Assembly (NCBI GenBank): GCA_024345305.1
Contig: BRON01000009.1
Span: 186,001 to 250,000 of the forward strand
Length of the DNA stretch: 64,000 bases
Source: Mrakia gelida
Lineage: Eukaryota; Basidiomycota; Tremellomycetes; Cystofilobasidiales; Mrakiaceae
Reading direction: 5' to 3'
How positions within the stretch are numbered: position 1 is the stretch's first letter; every line of letters begins with the position of its first letter. Shown here in pieces: positions 33,101-43,321 of this stretch. Below the pieces are notes generated by a model. The model searched no databases, was not told where the DNA came from, and was given only the letters and a program-made list of their open reading frames with translations. The position numbers and the translations under genes are program-made.

Positions 33101-33795
33101 GAGAGAGAGAGGGAAGGACAAACAGGGGTACTGCAGAGCGAGAAAGACACGAGATGCGAAAACGAAGAGAGAAGACGCGATCAGCGATTGTCGAGCCAGC
33201 CGTGCAGCTACTGGTACGAGCGAACTCACAGAGACGGCACTGATGATACTAGTAGCGATGGAGAGTGTAGCGATACCTCCAGAGTGCTGCTGGAAGGAGG
33301 AAGTCGCCCAGACGGAGTACGAGTAAGTTGTGCTCGACTGCATCGTACTGTTGTTTCAGAGACGAGACGAAGAAAAACGAGGGTGAGCCGACCGAAGAGA
33401 AGGGAGGGAAGAGTGGTGAGAATAGATACGCACTCGACGAAAGTCTGAGAACGGCCGGAGAAAAGAGGGGAGACGGAGCAAACGAAGGAAGGAAGGTCAG
33501 CGCTGCCGGACGAACATCTTGCTCTCCCCTCTGAGTCCCGGTCCCTCCCTCCCTCGCAAAAATTAACAGGACTCACCATGACCATGATAAGGAACCCAGT
33601 AAGGTAAAGCGAATGCCTTCCAGCTCGACTCTTCCCAGCTCTCGCGATAGCCTCCATCCTGAGCACTCCCCTCGACTTGTGATTCTCGTTCGCCTTCGTT
33701 GGGATGGCGGAGGAGGAAGGCAAGGGCGAAGCCGAGTCGAGAGGAAGCTCCGACTTCTCGTCGCCGTGATGTTGGCTCGTGCTAGGGGAGGACAT
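30168..33795 (-). CDS. Siderophore-iron transporter (ARN/SIT/MirB family MFS)
   Basis: Proton-coupled importer of ferric siderophores, about 600 residues and 14 spans. Starts at 33795 (MSSPSTSQHHGDEKSEL). Exon 1 ends RHSLYLTGFLIMVM; after two microexon-containing joins the protein reads TFVDTMQSSTTYSYSVWATS, SFQQHSGGIATLSIATS, ISAVSYPFVAKLTDVFSRP and WMYFFSLN, matching the family core (TTY.Y..ATSSF, ISAV..P..AK..DVF.RP). Later blocks include TADLINLQWRAF, FFTGQIVEAL, NNWRWGYGM, YTYIVKDWSDANWTYYNNT, RYTHRYKLMQICGIAIKMIG, and the C-terminal FFDDITTIRAYD and LFQSNYYLGESQNNF. Stop at 30168 after KTKLQKILSFWDL. It is convergent with MFS paralogue 1 (284 bases between stops). Siderophore biosynthesis genes are not in the window, so it may take up others' siderophores. 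Iron regulation by a GATA repressor is usual for the family; see the upstream entry. Confidence 0.88.
33124..33130 (-). other. 7-nt microexon in the siderophore transporter gene
   Basis: On the minus strand TACCCCT sits between ..ctctgcag and gtttgtcc. Joined in phase it gives S-Y-P-F-V-A-K, completing the family motif ISAV..P..AK. Without it both the frame and the motif are lost. Confidence 0.7.
33434..33444 (-). other. 11-nt microexon in the siderophore transporter gene
   Basis: ACTTTCGTCGA between ..ttctcag and gtgcgt (minus strand). Joined to T-ACG-ATG it gives T-F-V-D-T-M, bridging LIMVM and QSSTTYSYSVWAT in frame. Skipping it breaks the frame. Confidence 0.75.
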
Positions 33796-34761
33796 CCTTT
33801 CCGAGAAGAGGGAGGGAAAGGGAAGAGAGAAGGAAGAGGGTGGGTGGGTGGGTGGGTGGCTGAGGGAAAGCGGGAGGGAGGAAAAATCAGATCAGATGGG
33901 GACGAAGACGAACTGCGAGACCCAAAAAAATCAGATCAAAAGTCGACCAATCAGAAGAGTCTTGGCTATCGGCTTTTACCCGAGGAAGGTCAAACTGAGC
34001 CAATCTGAACCGAGCCTCGGAAGTTCGCTTGGAGATGGGCGTTTCCTTTCCCCTTCGAGCGTCCAATGAGGTTGTTGTTGTGGGGAAGCGACGAGGGTTC
34101 AAGCAGTAGATCTTTGACCTTGCAGCGTAGATTTTCCAGCTAGCTCTCTTCTGTCCTAAGCTCGAGCTCGAATACTTTAATCAAGATAATAGGCTCCGAG
34201 CGAACGAAGTGAGTTCCGAGTTACGACGCGTCGAGCTCTCTCGTTCCCTCTCTCTCCCTCTCCCCCCTTCTTCCTGTCTTCTCCTCACTCCGGCTCTCGG
34301 TGGGAGCACCACCGGCAGCTCAGCCCAGACTGCTTCACTCTCTTGCTCCCTACGCAGCAACCTTATAACCTGTCCCTCTTCCTTCTTTCACTCCGTCGGT
34401 CTCACCAAGTCTCGCTCGCAAAAGAGGACGACGTCGTCACGAGCGAGAGGGCAAGGGCATGAGAGAGAGAGAGAGAGAGAGGGAGAGTAAGCAAGAGAGA
34501 CCATGATCCTTCAGCACCAGCAAGAAAGGATATTTCCGAGACCGTGAAACGAAACGAAACAAGAAAGAGCAAACGCAGAGAACCCCGGGCAAGAAAGAAG
34601 AGGAAACGACGCGAAACCGAACTATAAAACACGATGCAGCAGTCTAGATGTATGTAAACGATGCAAAGAAAAAGAAAAGAAGCGAGTCCGTCCGTGTGTA
34701 TCTATCCGAAACAAGTCCCCGCCAAAATGAACCGGAACGAGCGAGGTCGACGCGTCTTCCT
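33796..34761. promoter_or_regulatory. Promoter region of the siderophore transporter; 3' side of the GBD/FH3 gene
   Basis: About 970 bases. It holds a G-rich repeat just upstream of the transporter start, a WGATAA word on the plus strand near 34184 (aagataatag) that could bind a GATA-type iron repressor (one site only, so weak), and GACGCGTC at 34225 and 34749. An alternating GA run (agagagagagagaga) lies near 34462-34484. No gene seen. Confidence 0.4.
33838..33859 (+). repeat. GGGTGGGTGGGTGGGT tract in the transporter 5' leader
   Basis: Four G-triplets spaced by single T within 22 bases, ending about 43 bases from the ATG of the minus-strand transporter. In the mRNA this would read CCCACCC repeats; the DNA plus strand could fold as a G-quadruplex. 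Confidence 0.7.
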
Positions 34762-37700
34762 CTACTTCCAAGGCACATCCAACCCACTCGAACTGCTCTT
34801 CATCTTCCTCAGCTCCCTCGTCAACTGAGGAGCAGGACTGACCTCTCTCCCTCCTCTCGGATCCTGGAACACGAATCGGTCGTCGAGTTTCCCTCCCGTC
34901 CCTCCTCCCGCTTGACCTCCTCCCACTCCTCCTGCTCCAACAACGACTCCACCTCCCAAGCCACGAGTCCCAGCTCCTCCTTCCAAGCGAGGACTGCCTC
35001 CTCCGCCTCCCGAGGTGGGTTTCTTGGTAGGGCTGGCGGAGGAGGAACGACCTCCTGACGACGAGGGAGTCGAGGGATGGTTGGGACCGTGTCTTCCTCC
35101 GTTGAGTCCTTGGGAGGGCAGGTTGACCGAATCGGTTCCGTTGACTTTTCGGAGGTTGGCTGGAGGGGGCTCGATAAGACGTTGGAGAGCGTAGGGGAGG
35201 TCGTATTGGGCTTGACGGGCGAGGAAGATGTAGCGGGAGAGTTCGAGGTGGAGGTGGGGGTAGTAGGTGGTTGAGGCTTTGCGAGCGGACTGTGAGGAGT
35301 GGGACGCAGTGAAGAGGGAAGGTGGGTGGGTGGAAGGGGGATGGGAAGTGAGAAAGAAAGGGACAAGGGACGGGGAGAGGAAGGTCAGCGGACGCGACGA
35401 ATGAACGCGGTCAAGAGAAGCGAAGAGGGAAGGTCTGGAGGGAGGAAAACGTACGAGGAGGATCCTGAGAGCACAAGAAGGATGATGAATCGAGTCAACC
35501 TCAGCTCGAAGAAGAGGGGACATGGAGAGAGAGACGCGAGGAAGAGATCGTCGAACTCACTTATCGAACCCAGACTCGAACAGCTGAGAATGGAACCTCC
35601 AAGCGCTGATCTCCGACTCGATAGGTTCTCGATGTTCAGCGCACGATCGAGCGAGAGCGTTGATGAGTCGGAAGTGGACCGTCTACGGGAACGAAAAGGG
35701 GTAAGGAGGTCAGCGAAAGCGAAAACGAAAACGAGACGCGTCGATGAAGGGCGAACGAGAGTCTGGAGAGGCAGACGTACGAGGTAGTTGACAGCTTCGT
35801 ACTCGACTGCGCGAGAGAGAGAAAAAGGGGGAAGACGTCAGAGATGGTGGGAGGCGAAGAGAGGGAAGAGGATGCGAGCGAGAAGACTCACCTCCTCCCG
35901 TCGCTCCTCCTGGAGCGGTCGGTCGTTCGAGCATCGACACGTCCGTGTCCTCGAGCTTCCAAATCCCATTCGCGTGGCAGAACATCCAGAAGTAGTCTCG
36001 GCTACATCATCCGACCCAGCATTAAGGCGGAAACGAGAGTCAGCTCCACTCGTTTCGCGAAGGAAACGTAGACGAGAAAGCGTCGCGACTCACCAAACGT
36101 CCGAAATCTCCGTCAAGTACGTCTTGAAGATCCTCTTCCTATGTGCGACGCTCACAAACTCCACCACCTCGTCCTCCTTCTGCTCTCCAAGCAGCAACTC
36201 CCTTACCATCCCCGGCAGCGTCTCGTACTCCCTCGGCAGGGCAAACGCGTACTCTCTCCCGCTTGGTTTATCTCCTGGCCAGCGCGGCTGAGCAGGGGAG
36301 GAAGGGTAGAGGTCGAAGAGGAGGAGGAGGAGTTCGGTCATGATTTGACGTGTGGGAACGTCTCCTGGTTTCTTGTCTGTGAAGAGGAGGGCTGTGAGGG
36401 GGACGAAAGGGTTGGGCGAGCAGGATCGGATGGCGGAGGAGCCGAGGGTGGAGGTGGAGAGGGCTTTGATGCAGCGGAGGAGTTCGTAGAGGAGTTGGTC
36501 GTCGTGTTGTTCTTCTCTGTGGGTGGTTGGGGAGAGGGAGAGGGAGGAGGAAGGAGTGAGCTGGACGAGCGAGAGAGAAAAGAGAAAGCGAGCGAGCGAA
36601 GTCGAGCTCGACGAGAAGAGAAGAGAGTTGAACGAGCCTCCACTCCATCTCGACAACCTCAGCGAGCTTCTTGAGCAGATGGACGTATCCTCGCTCTTGG
36701 ATGAACACCTCGACCCACCTACGCAAACGAAACGAAATCGAAACGAACCGAAAACAAGTCAGCTCGAGCTCAACAAACCAACAACACGTCCGTCCCTTCG
36801 TCCCTCCCTACTGCTCCCTCCCACCTCTTCCTCCCCTCTCCCCATCTCTCCTCACCTCTCCACAAGAGCCCAACCAATCCACTCACATAGTGCTCTCATG
36901 CCTCAACAGCATCCTCAACTTCTTAACCCTCCCCAAATCCATCACCTCCGCTCTCGGCCCATCCCTCAACCACTTGGCCATCGCAACCGGTCCATCCTCT
37001 CCTTTGCTCAACCCCTTCGCCTTCCCGATACTCGAGTTCGAGCTACCCTTGGAGAAGGTAGACTTCTTCCCGCTCGACCCGAACAGACCTCCACCGGACG
37101 AGGAGGAAGAAGAGTTGTTGTCCTGGTTGGAAGTGGTGAGGAGGGATCTGCTGTTGGAGGTTGGGATTCCTCCTCCGAGACGAGTAGGAGGAGTGACGTG
37201 CGAGGAAGCGTTGAGTTGAGGGTTGGAAGGGTAGGAGACGAGTTGGAAGCCTCCGGCTGTTTGGCCGGTGGGTTGGGCGTGAGGGTGGGAGGAAGGAGGA
37301 GTGGAAGCTGAAGGACGAAGGAGCTGGGAAGGGAGGCCGGGTCGAGAAAGACCTGTTCCGGTGAGGGCTTGGAAGGATTGCTGCTCGTACCCAAACCAGC
37401 ATACCAACGAGAGCGGAGGCAAAGGGAGAGAGTCAGCAAAAAAACGAAGGAGCCGAGGAAGACGAGGAGACCAGCCTCCCTCGTCCCTTCCTCGATTGGG
37501 ATGAGCTCGATGAGACCATTCCTTCCTTTGCGACTCACCGAGTTCTTCAAGAAAGCACTCTTGACATGCGTTTCCATCGTGTTCATCTTGTCCCTCACGC
37601 TCGAAGGGACTTCCAGATCAGCCTGTTTTCACCCAACAGAGAAACGAGACGAAAAAACAAAGGGAGCGAGGGAGGGACGTCAGCGAACGAGAGAGGGATC

Positions 37701-38183
37701 ACTCAACCAACCCCCTTCCTTCCTCTCCTTCCCTTCCTTCCCTTCCACCTCTGCACCCAGAAGCGACTGTATAAATGTCCTTCGCGAGCTCGCACTAACC
37801 ATCATCCTCTCAAAATCTCTCTCGACCTCCTCTTTACTCTCCCCTTCTCCTCCTCCCTTCGCTCCTCCAGCATCAACCGATCTACTCCCTTGAACGTGCC
37901 CTCCATGCCCTCCTGGTCCCCTTCCTCCTCCTCCTCCTCCTCCAGAGTATACAGGCTTAGGAGGAGCTGCCGAGGGAGCATGGTAGCTGCTCTTGGGTCT
38001 TGTCCCTGACGGAGAAGGAGCGGCGTGGTTGTTGCCTCTCCCCGTTTGAGCTTGGAGGAGAGGAGCTTGAGTTCGAGAGAAGGAGGGAGAAGGACCGTTG
38101 ATAGCGAAGTGGGAACGATTGACGGGAACTCCTGTGGCTATGACTGGAGGGCCGCCTGATTTGGTGGGTGAGGAGGGAGCCAT
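34762..38183 (-). CDS. GBD/FH3 (formin N-terminal-like) domain protein without an FH2 domain
   Basis: About eight exons, start at 38183 (MAPSSPTKSGGPPVIATG), stop at 34762. A disordered Gly/Ser/Pro N-terminus precedes EVERDFERMM and ADLEVPSSVRDKMNTMET. The armadillo-like GBD/FH3 region, as in diaphanous-type formins, follows: MAKWLRDGPRAEVMDLGRVK, KLRMLLRHEST, WVEVFIQERGYVHLLKKLAE and LLYELLRCIKALSTSTLGSS, then PTRQIMTELLLLLFDLYPSS, FALPREYETLPGMVREL and DYFWMFCHANGIWKLED. The C-terminus is Gly-rich and ends SSSSGLDVPWK. No FH1 proline run or FH2 core is seen, so it is probably a Rho-GTPase-binding scaffold for polarity or septation rather than an actin nucleator. A GACGCGTC lies in one intron (35735). 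Confidence 0.65.
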
Positions 38184-38366
38184 ACGAGAGAGGGCGAAAG
38201 TAGAGAGAGGGAGGGGAGGGGTGTTGCTGGTTGGTTGAAGGAGAGGAGCGCGTTTGCTTTTCGAGAGGAGAAAGGGGGTGGAGCTTTTTATTTATTCGGC
38301 CGTTGGTTGAACTTCTATAGACCAAGAAGTACGGAGAGTACTCAAAGTCCTCGACCAGAACTGAAA
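38184..38366. promoter_or_regulatory. Short divergent promoter
   Basis: 183 bases between the GBD/FH3 start and the ATG of the small plus-strand gene. Contains an AT-rich word tttttatttattc near 38285-38297. Confidence 0.35.
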
Positions 38367-39034
38367 ATGTTCCGAAAAGGGTTTAAGCATCGAGCTCAAG
38401 CCTGCTCGAGGAAGGACAGAGGCGAGCTCGACCTTTGCGTTCTTGTTCTTCTCCTTCTTCCCCACTAACCGTCACAACCACCAGAGTTCTGATCCTTCCT
38501 CCGACTACGAGGTGAGCTCAACGTTGTTTCTGAAGCAGTCCTATAACCCTCGTAGCTTCTGACGAGTCTCATCCCTTTGTTTCGTCGTTGGCAGACCTCA
38601 TCTCGCTTTCCCTTCCCTTCCCTCCGAGCTCACACTCTCTTGACTCCCTCGAACCTCCTCCTCCTCTACACCCATCTTTTGCAGATTCAGGGCACCTCGA
38701 TACCGCAAGCCCAAAGCCTACCTTCGACAAGCTCAGTCTCCCATCCCCAACTCGAAGGAGCAAAGCCTCAGCGCGATTCAGGCGAGGATCATCGACAACC
38801 GGTCACGACGATCCAGCTCGTTCCTCTCAGCAGATTGCTCCTCCTCAGTCAGCAGCAGCAGCCTCGGTGGGCACACACGAGAGGCTATATCGTGGTCTGC
38901 AAGAGCTCAGAGCTTGCCCCTTCGACGAGTGTCCGGTTAGCTCGAGCCAACCTCTCGTTAGATCGAGAGCTCGCTACGCCTCGCCTGGCCGCCTGGAAGG
39001 ATCAAACACGGTGTCGGAGTCTGCTTTTCCGTGA
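38367..39034 (+). CDS. Small unknown protein, three short exons
   Basis: Not recognised. Exon 1 starts at 38367 (MFRKGFKHRAQACSRKDRG). A 46-nt intron with a CTAAC branch word and ccaccag acceptor leads to SSDPSSDYEVSSTLFLKQ; a 43-nt intron with CTGAC and ttggcag leads to the last exon LISLSLPFPPSSHSLDSLEP, FDKLSLPSPTRRSKASARFR, ERLYRGLQELRACPFDECPV and a stop at 39034. About 180 residues, basic and Ser/Pro-rich, with a C-x(5)-C pair. Introns are shorter than average. It could be a fragment or a spurious model. Confidence 0.4.
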
Positions 39035-39482
39035 GGTGTGGGGGAGGCTGTATACGGGCGATTGATCTTGATTTGACCTGTACGAGAGGTCTGGAAGGAC
39101 GCGTCGAGGCCGCTCTCGTTTGAGCCTCTCGCGAGATCGAGGTGAGTTCCAGCTTCTCTTTCTAGCGCAACAGATCGAGCTGACTTTTTCAATGGAAGAC
39201 TTAGATCGGGTTGTCTACCTCGACCGAAATACGCTCTGGATTGGGTACTGGGGAGGATGTTACCGCCCGAGCAGGCCGTCCATCTTTTTCCTCCCTCTTT
39301 CTTCACGCCACCCCGTCCGAAGCTGACATGCATTGCTCAGCATTGGGAGATCCAACCCTCCCCTTCATTCCCTCCCTCTAACCACATCAGTCTATCAGAC
39401 CAAACCCGCTCGCGAAACTCGTCAGTTCCCTCCACCACCCAAACCTCACCTCTCCCTCCCTCCCTTCAGCCCACCCGCCTCG
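39035..39482. other. Intergenic, 0.45 kb
   Basis: Upstream of MFS paralogue 2, with CT/CCA-rich leader in the last 130 bases. One GACGCGTC (39098). Nothing else seen. Confidence 0.35.
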
Positions 39483-42400
39483 ATGTCCCGCTCAGCCTCC
39501 ACCCTCAACCTCCCCACCACTTCTCCCGACTCTCCACCCTCCGCTAAAGTCACCTCTCCCACTCCCAACGGCGCTCAGCTCTCTCCGTAAGTTCTCTTTG
39601 GTCGTCGTTTTGCTCGCGAGCGAGCTCGCTTCGTTCGTTCGTTCGTTCTCTGACCTTCCGATCTTCGTTCCTCGTTTCAGCACTGCAACCATCGACCCGG
39701 AATCCCACGTTGCGGCCACCCAGCTTCCTTCGAATGCTAGGAGGTACTTCCTGCTCTTCGTCTTCTCGCTGGCCCAGTTCCTGTGAGTAAAAATTGAAGC
39801 CGGCTTCTTTCTTCTCGTCGAGAAGAGAAACCAAACGACGGGCTGACCTCGCATGTCCGCGCATGATTCCTCTCTCTCTTCCTCCCCTTCCCAACCTCCA
39901 CAGAGACATCTTTGGGGCTGTGAGTGATCTTCAAGTCTCAGCCGAGGCTTCGTACACCTCACGGAGGGCGGTCTTCGATCCTCCTCGGAGGAGGAGAACG
40001 CTCACGCGCATCGTCTCGTAAACTGACTCGATCTTCTCTTTCCTCCTTCGTTCCAGTCCGCTGTGATCGTTGGTCTCTCTGAGATGGCTGCAGATCTCAA
40101 CATGACCGTCGCCGAAAGCACCTGGGTCGTGAACGCGTACGCCCTCACGCTCGCTTCGACTCTTTTGACGGTTCGTCGCGGTCTCACTCTTTCGCGACGC
40201 GTCGTCGCTCGGTCTCGACCGCGTCGTCGACCGTCCTGACCGTCTCCATCTCCCCGAACATTTGCCTCGTACCTCCAGGGCGGACGAATCGCGGACATCA
40301 CCAACCCCAAGATCGTCTTCATCGTCGGTTTCCTCTTCCTCGGTCTGTTCTCGATGGGAGTCGGTTTGGCCAAAGACAAGATCACCCTCTTGGTCCTACG
40401 AGCGTTTTCTGGACTCGGGTTAGTAGAGCGGTCTACTATCTTCATATGAAGCTCGTGTACTGACTCGACCTCTGCACTTGTTCTGTGAAGGGCGTCGTTG
40501 ACGATCCCTGCCGCGACGAACCTCCTCATCCACCTCTTCCCTGAGCCAGACAAGCAGGCGATGGCTATCGCGATGTGAGCTCGTTCTCTCTCTACATAGA
40601 TTTCGTCGCTCAAAACATCGCTGACCCTCGCTCCTCTGTCTGTCTGCAGTTTCGGAGGTTCTGGAGCGATTGCCAACGTTCGTCGCGTCGCTCTCCTTCG
40701 CTCCCCGCTCTCGACGCGTCGCTGACTTCCCTACCCATCCTCACCCTTCTCAGATCTTCGGTCTCATCGTTGGAGGTGCTCTTCTACTCGGGGGATGGAG
40801 CTGGATCTGTGAGTTCCATTCCCAGCTCGCCCATCACTCGCGACGACCTCGCTGACCTTCGCGTTTCCCATCACCGTCTTTCGACTTTCAGTCTACTTCT
40901 CCACCATCATCGCCACCCCACTCTCCATCCTCTGTATCTTCCTCATCCCGAACCCTCACACCCTCCCTCACGATGAGACTCCTGCCGTCGTCGTCAAAGA
41001 CGGAGTCGAGATCGCGCCTGTCCGAAAGCCGAAGATGGACTACCTCGTCAGTGGCTTTCATTTCTTTGTCCTGATCTCCCTCTCCTTGCTGATCTCTTCC
41101 TCGTCACTCGCAGGGTACATTCCTTCAAGTTGGCGCGATTGTCCTCCTCGTTTATGGGCTGACGGAAGCGAACGGTGAGTCGAGTTCTCGCTTCGTTCGA
41201 ATCGAGTCCCGACGCGTCTTGCTCACTCTCGTTATTCCTCTTCTTCTCTCCCGCAGTCAAGGGATGGTATGTCACTCTTTTTCCTCAAGCTTACGAACGA
41301 GTACTTCAAGCTGACTCGACTCCTCTCTGCTTCTCACAGGCGTGACCCCGCAACGATTTCGACCGTCGTAATCGGAGCTCTTCTCTTCCCAGCCTTCTTC
41401 TTCTGGCAAACGAAGATAGACCCTATCGACGCCCTTCTCGCTCCATCCATGTGGTTCATCCCTAACTTCTTCCTCCTAGCTGTATACGGACTCTCGATCG
41501 GTTACTGGTGAGTTGAGCTGTCACCCAACGAACCGCGTCGTCGCTTCTTCGAATCTGATCTTTTCTCTCACTCGTTCTTCCAATTTCAGGTTCTTCGAGA
41601 CTCAAGTGTCGTTCTCTGATAGATTCCAAGGAGATTGGGGCATCAGTGGAATCCTTACGGCTGTTCGATTCGTGAGTTCAGCACCTCTCGCTGCGAGCTC
41701 CTCGTCAATTCCAAGTCGCTGACTCTCGACGGTCTTCACTCCTTCACCTCCAGCTTCCCTCCGGACTCAGTGCCACGTTCGTCCCTTCGACTCTGCCTCC
41801 CTCACCTGTCTCTCCGAACTGACCGTTTCCTCTCTCTTCTCCTTCCTCGTCGCCCGACAGCATCTCCATCGCCGTCTCACAAAACATCTCGCTCACCAAG
41901 TTCCCTCTTCGGCTCCGCCTCACTATCGGGCCTCTCATGGGAGCTGGAGGAATGATCCTCTTCTCCTTCGTCGACGATAGGAAGGACTACTGGCCCTTGA
42001 TCTTCCCAGGGCTGCTCGTCGGAAGTGTTGGTGAGTCGATCGCAGACGCGTTCCCTCGCCCTTTCTTCGCGTCTCGTTTAGACTGACCCTCTGATTTGCC
42101 TTTTTTCTCAGGTGTCGCTCTTGCCTTCGTCTCAGCCTACGTGAGTGTTGAAAGCTGGGGACCGACGACGCGTCCATTTTCTCCGACCTGCTCTTCGTTT
42201 CCTAACTTCCTTGATTGCCCCTTCCACATCAACAGGTTTCGCTCCTAGTGAGTTCTATCGTTTCCGTCAATATCCACCGCATGTCGCGCCTCCCGCCCGA
42301 GCTTCCCACCTCGTCGAGCTTCCCACTCGTCAAGAAGGAGCGATCCTAGCTCGCGTTCATCTTGAGCGTCCATCCCATCGCACTTCAGGCGTCTCGTCCA

Positions 42401-43100
42401 GCGAGCACGATCCTGATATCAAATTTACTTCATTTTCTTTTTCAAGATGTCCGTGCCTGCGGAGCACTCAGGGTACGTCCTCGCTCCTCTTTGACTTGAT
42501 TACTCACTCGCCGTTCGACGCGTCGTCTTGACCTCTCACCTTCCTCTCCTTCTTGCAACCTCCTCCTGCCCCTTTCCCTCTTCTCAGCGTCGCAGGAGGT
42601 ATTTGGAACTCGGTGTGAGTTCTTCTCGATTTTTTCACTTGCTTCGATTTCCACTTGCTTCGAAATCGAGCTCAACCTCGAGCTCAAGCGTCGCGTCGCA
42701 TCCAACTGACCTCCTTCCGTCTACCTCTTCTCCTCCTCTCAGCCTTCAACTCGGCGCCGCAGCCCTCCTCTCCATCACCTCCACCATTCAAGTTGCCTTC
42801 CCCGAGCACCCAGGAGATGTTGGACCTTCTCGACGAGGATACCAGGTTCGTCTGCCCTTTCTCCCTTTCCCTTTCTCGACCCTAGCTCGTCGCTGACCTC
42901 ACCCTTTTGTGCTTCAGTACGGCTACTACTTCTGCCTCGGAATGATGGTCATCGATGCCTGCCTCATCCTGATCTTCTTCAAGGACCCTCTCGCCCTCGT
43001 CGCTGCCAAAGCTGCTGAATCCGACGGCGAAAAGAAGAAGGAGATCGAAGCCGGGGAGGAGGGAGAGACGAAGGAGGAGGAGGCGAGTCGGCAGCAGTAG
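39483..43100 (+). CDS. MFS transporter, DHA2-type, tandem paralogue 2
   Basis: About 19 exons, start at 39483 (MSRSASTLNLPTTSPDSPPS), stop at 43100 (..EEEASRQQ). Closely similar to the gene at 26.6 kb: same N-tail word SPTPNGAQLSP, AVIVGLSEMAADLNMTVAES, GGRIADITNPKIVF (motif A), GSGAIANIFGLIVGG (motif-C region without the proline), WSWIFYFSTIIATPLSI, SGVAGGIWNS, QLGAAALLSITSTIQ, and an acidic tail. All splice sites I assembled are canonical GT..AG, so this copy looks functional. Compared with paralogue 1 it has two extra introns around a 12-nt exon at 42236-42247. The substrate is unknown. Six GACGCGTC palindromes fall in its introns or just after it (40196, 40713, 41211, 42167, 42517, 43237). 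Confidence 0.88.
39904..39919 (+). other. 16-nt microexon, MFS paralogue 2
   Basis: AGACATCTTTGGGGCT between ..tccacag and gtgagtga, encoding D-I-F-G-A. Same place and length as 27013-27028 in paralogue 1. Confidence 0.8.
41257..41266 (+). other. 10-nt microexon, MFS paralogue 2
   Basis: TCAAGGGATG between ..cccgcag and gtatgtca; gives N-V-K-G-W. Same place and length as 28344-28353. Confidence 0.85.
42236..42247 (+). other. 12-nt microexon, MFS paralogue 2
   Basis: GTTTCGCTCCTA between ..tcaacag and gtgagttc, encoding V-S-L-L. With flanking exons it reads FVSAYVSLLMSVPAEHSG; paralogue 1 encodes FVSAYISMLTSVPPQHSG in one uninterrupted exon, which confirms the microexon. Confidence 0.88.
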
Positions 43101-43321
43101 ATCTTTCTCGCACTCGATTTGACGCGTAGACCATAACAGATACTTTCCCGTTTCGTTGTAATAGCGTAGAACCCCTCACCCCTCTCTCTCTTTCTCTCTC
43201 GGTATCCTAATGCACCTGTCTCCACCGAGTCGACTCGACGCGTCGAACCAAAACCGAAACGAAAGTCAAACGATCATCTCATGCCCTTCGTCTTTCAAAC
43301 CAAGGTCTCCTCGAACGTGAA
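43101..43321. other. Convergent intergenic region
   Basis: 221 bases between the stop of MFS paralogue 2 and that of the minus-strand oxidoreductase; 3' UTRs of both. GACGCGTC at 43237. Confidence 0.35.
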
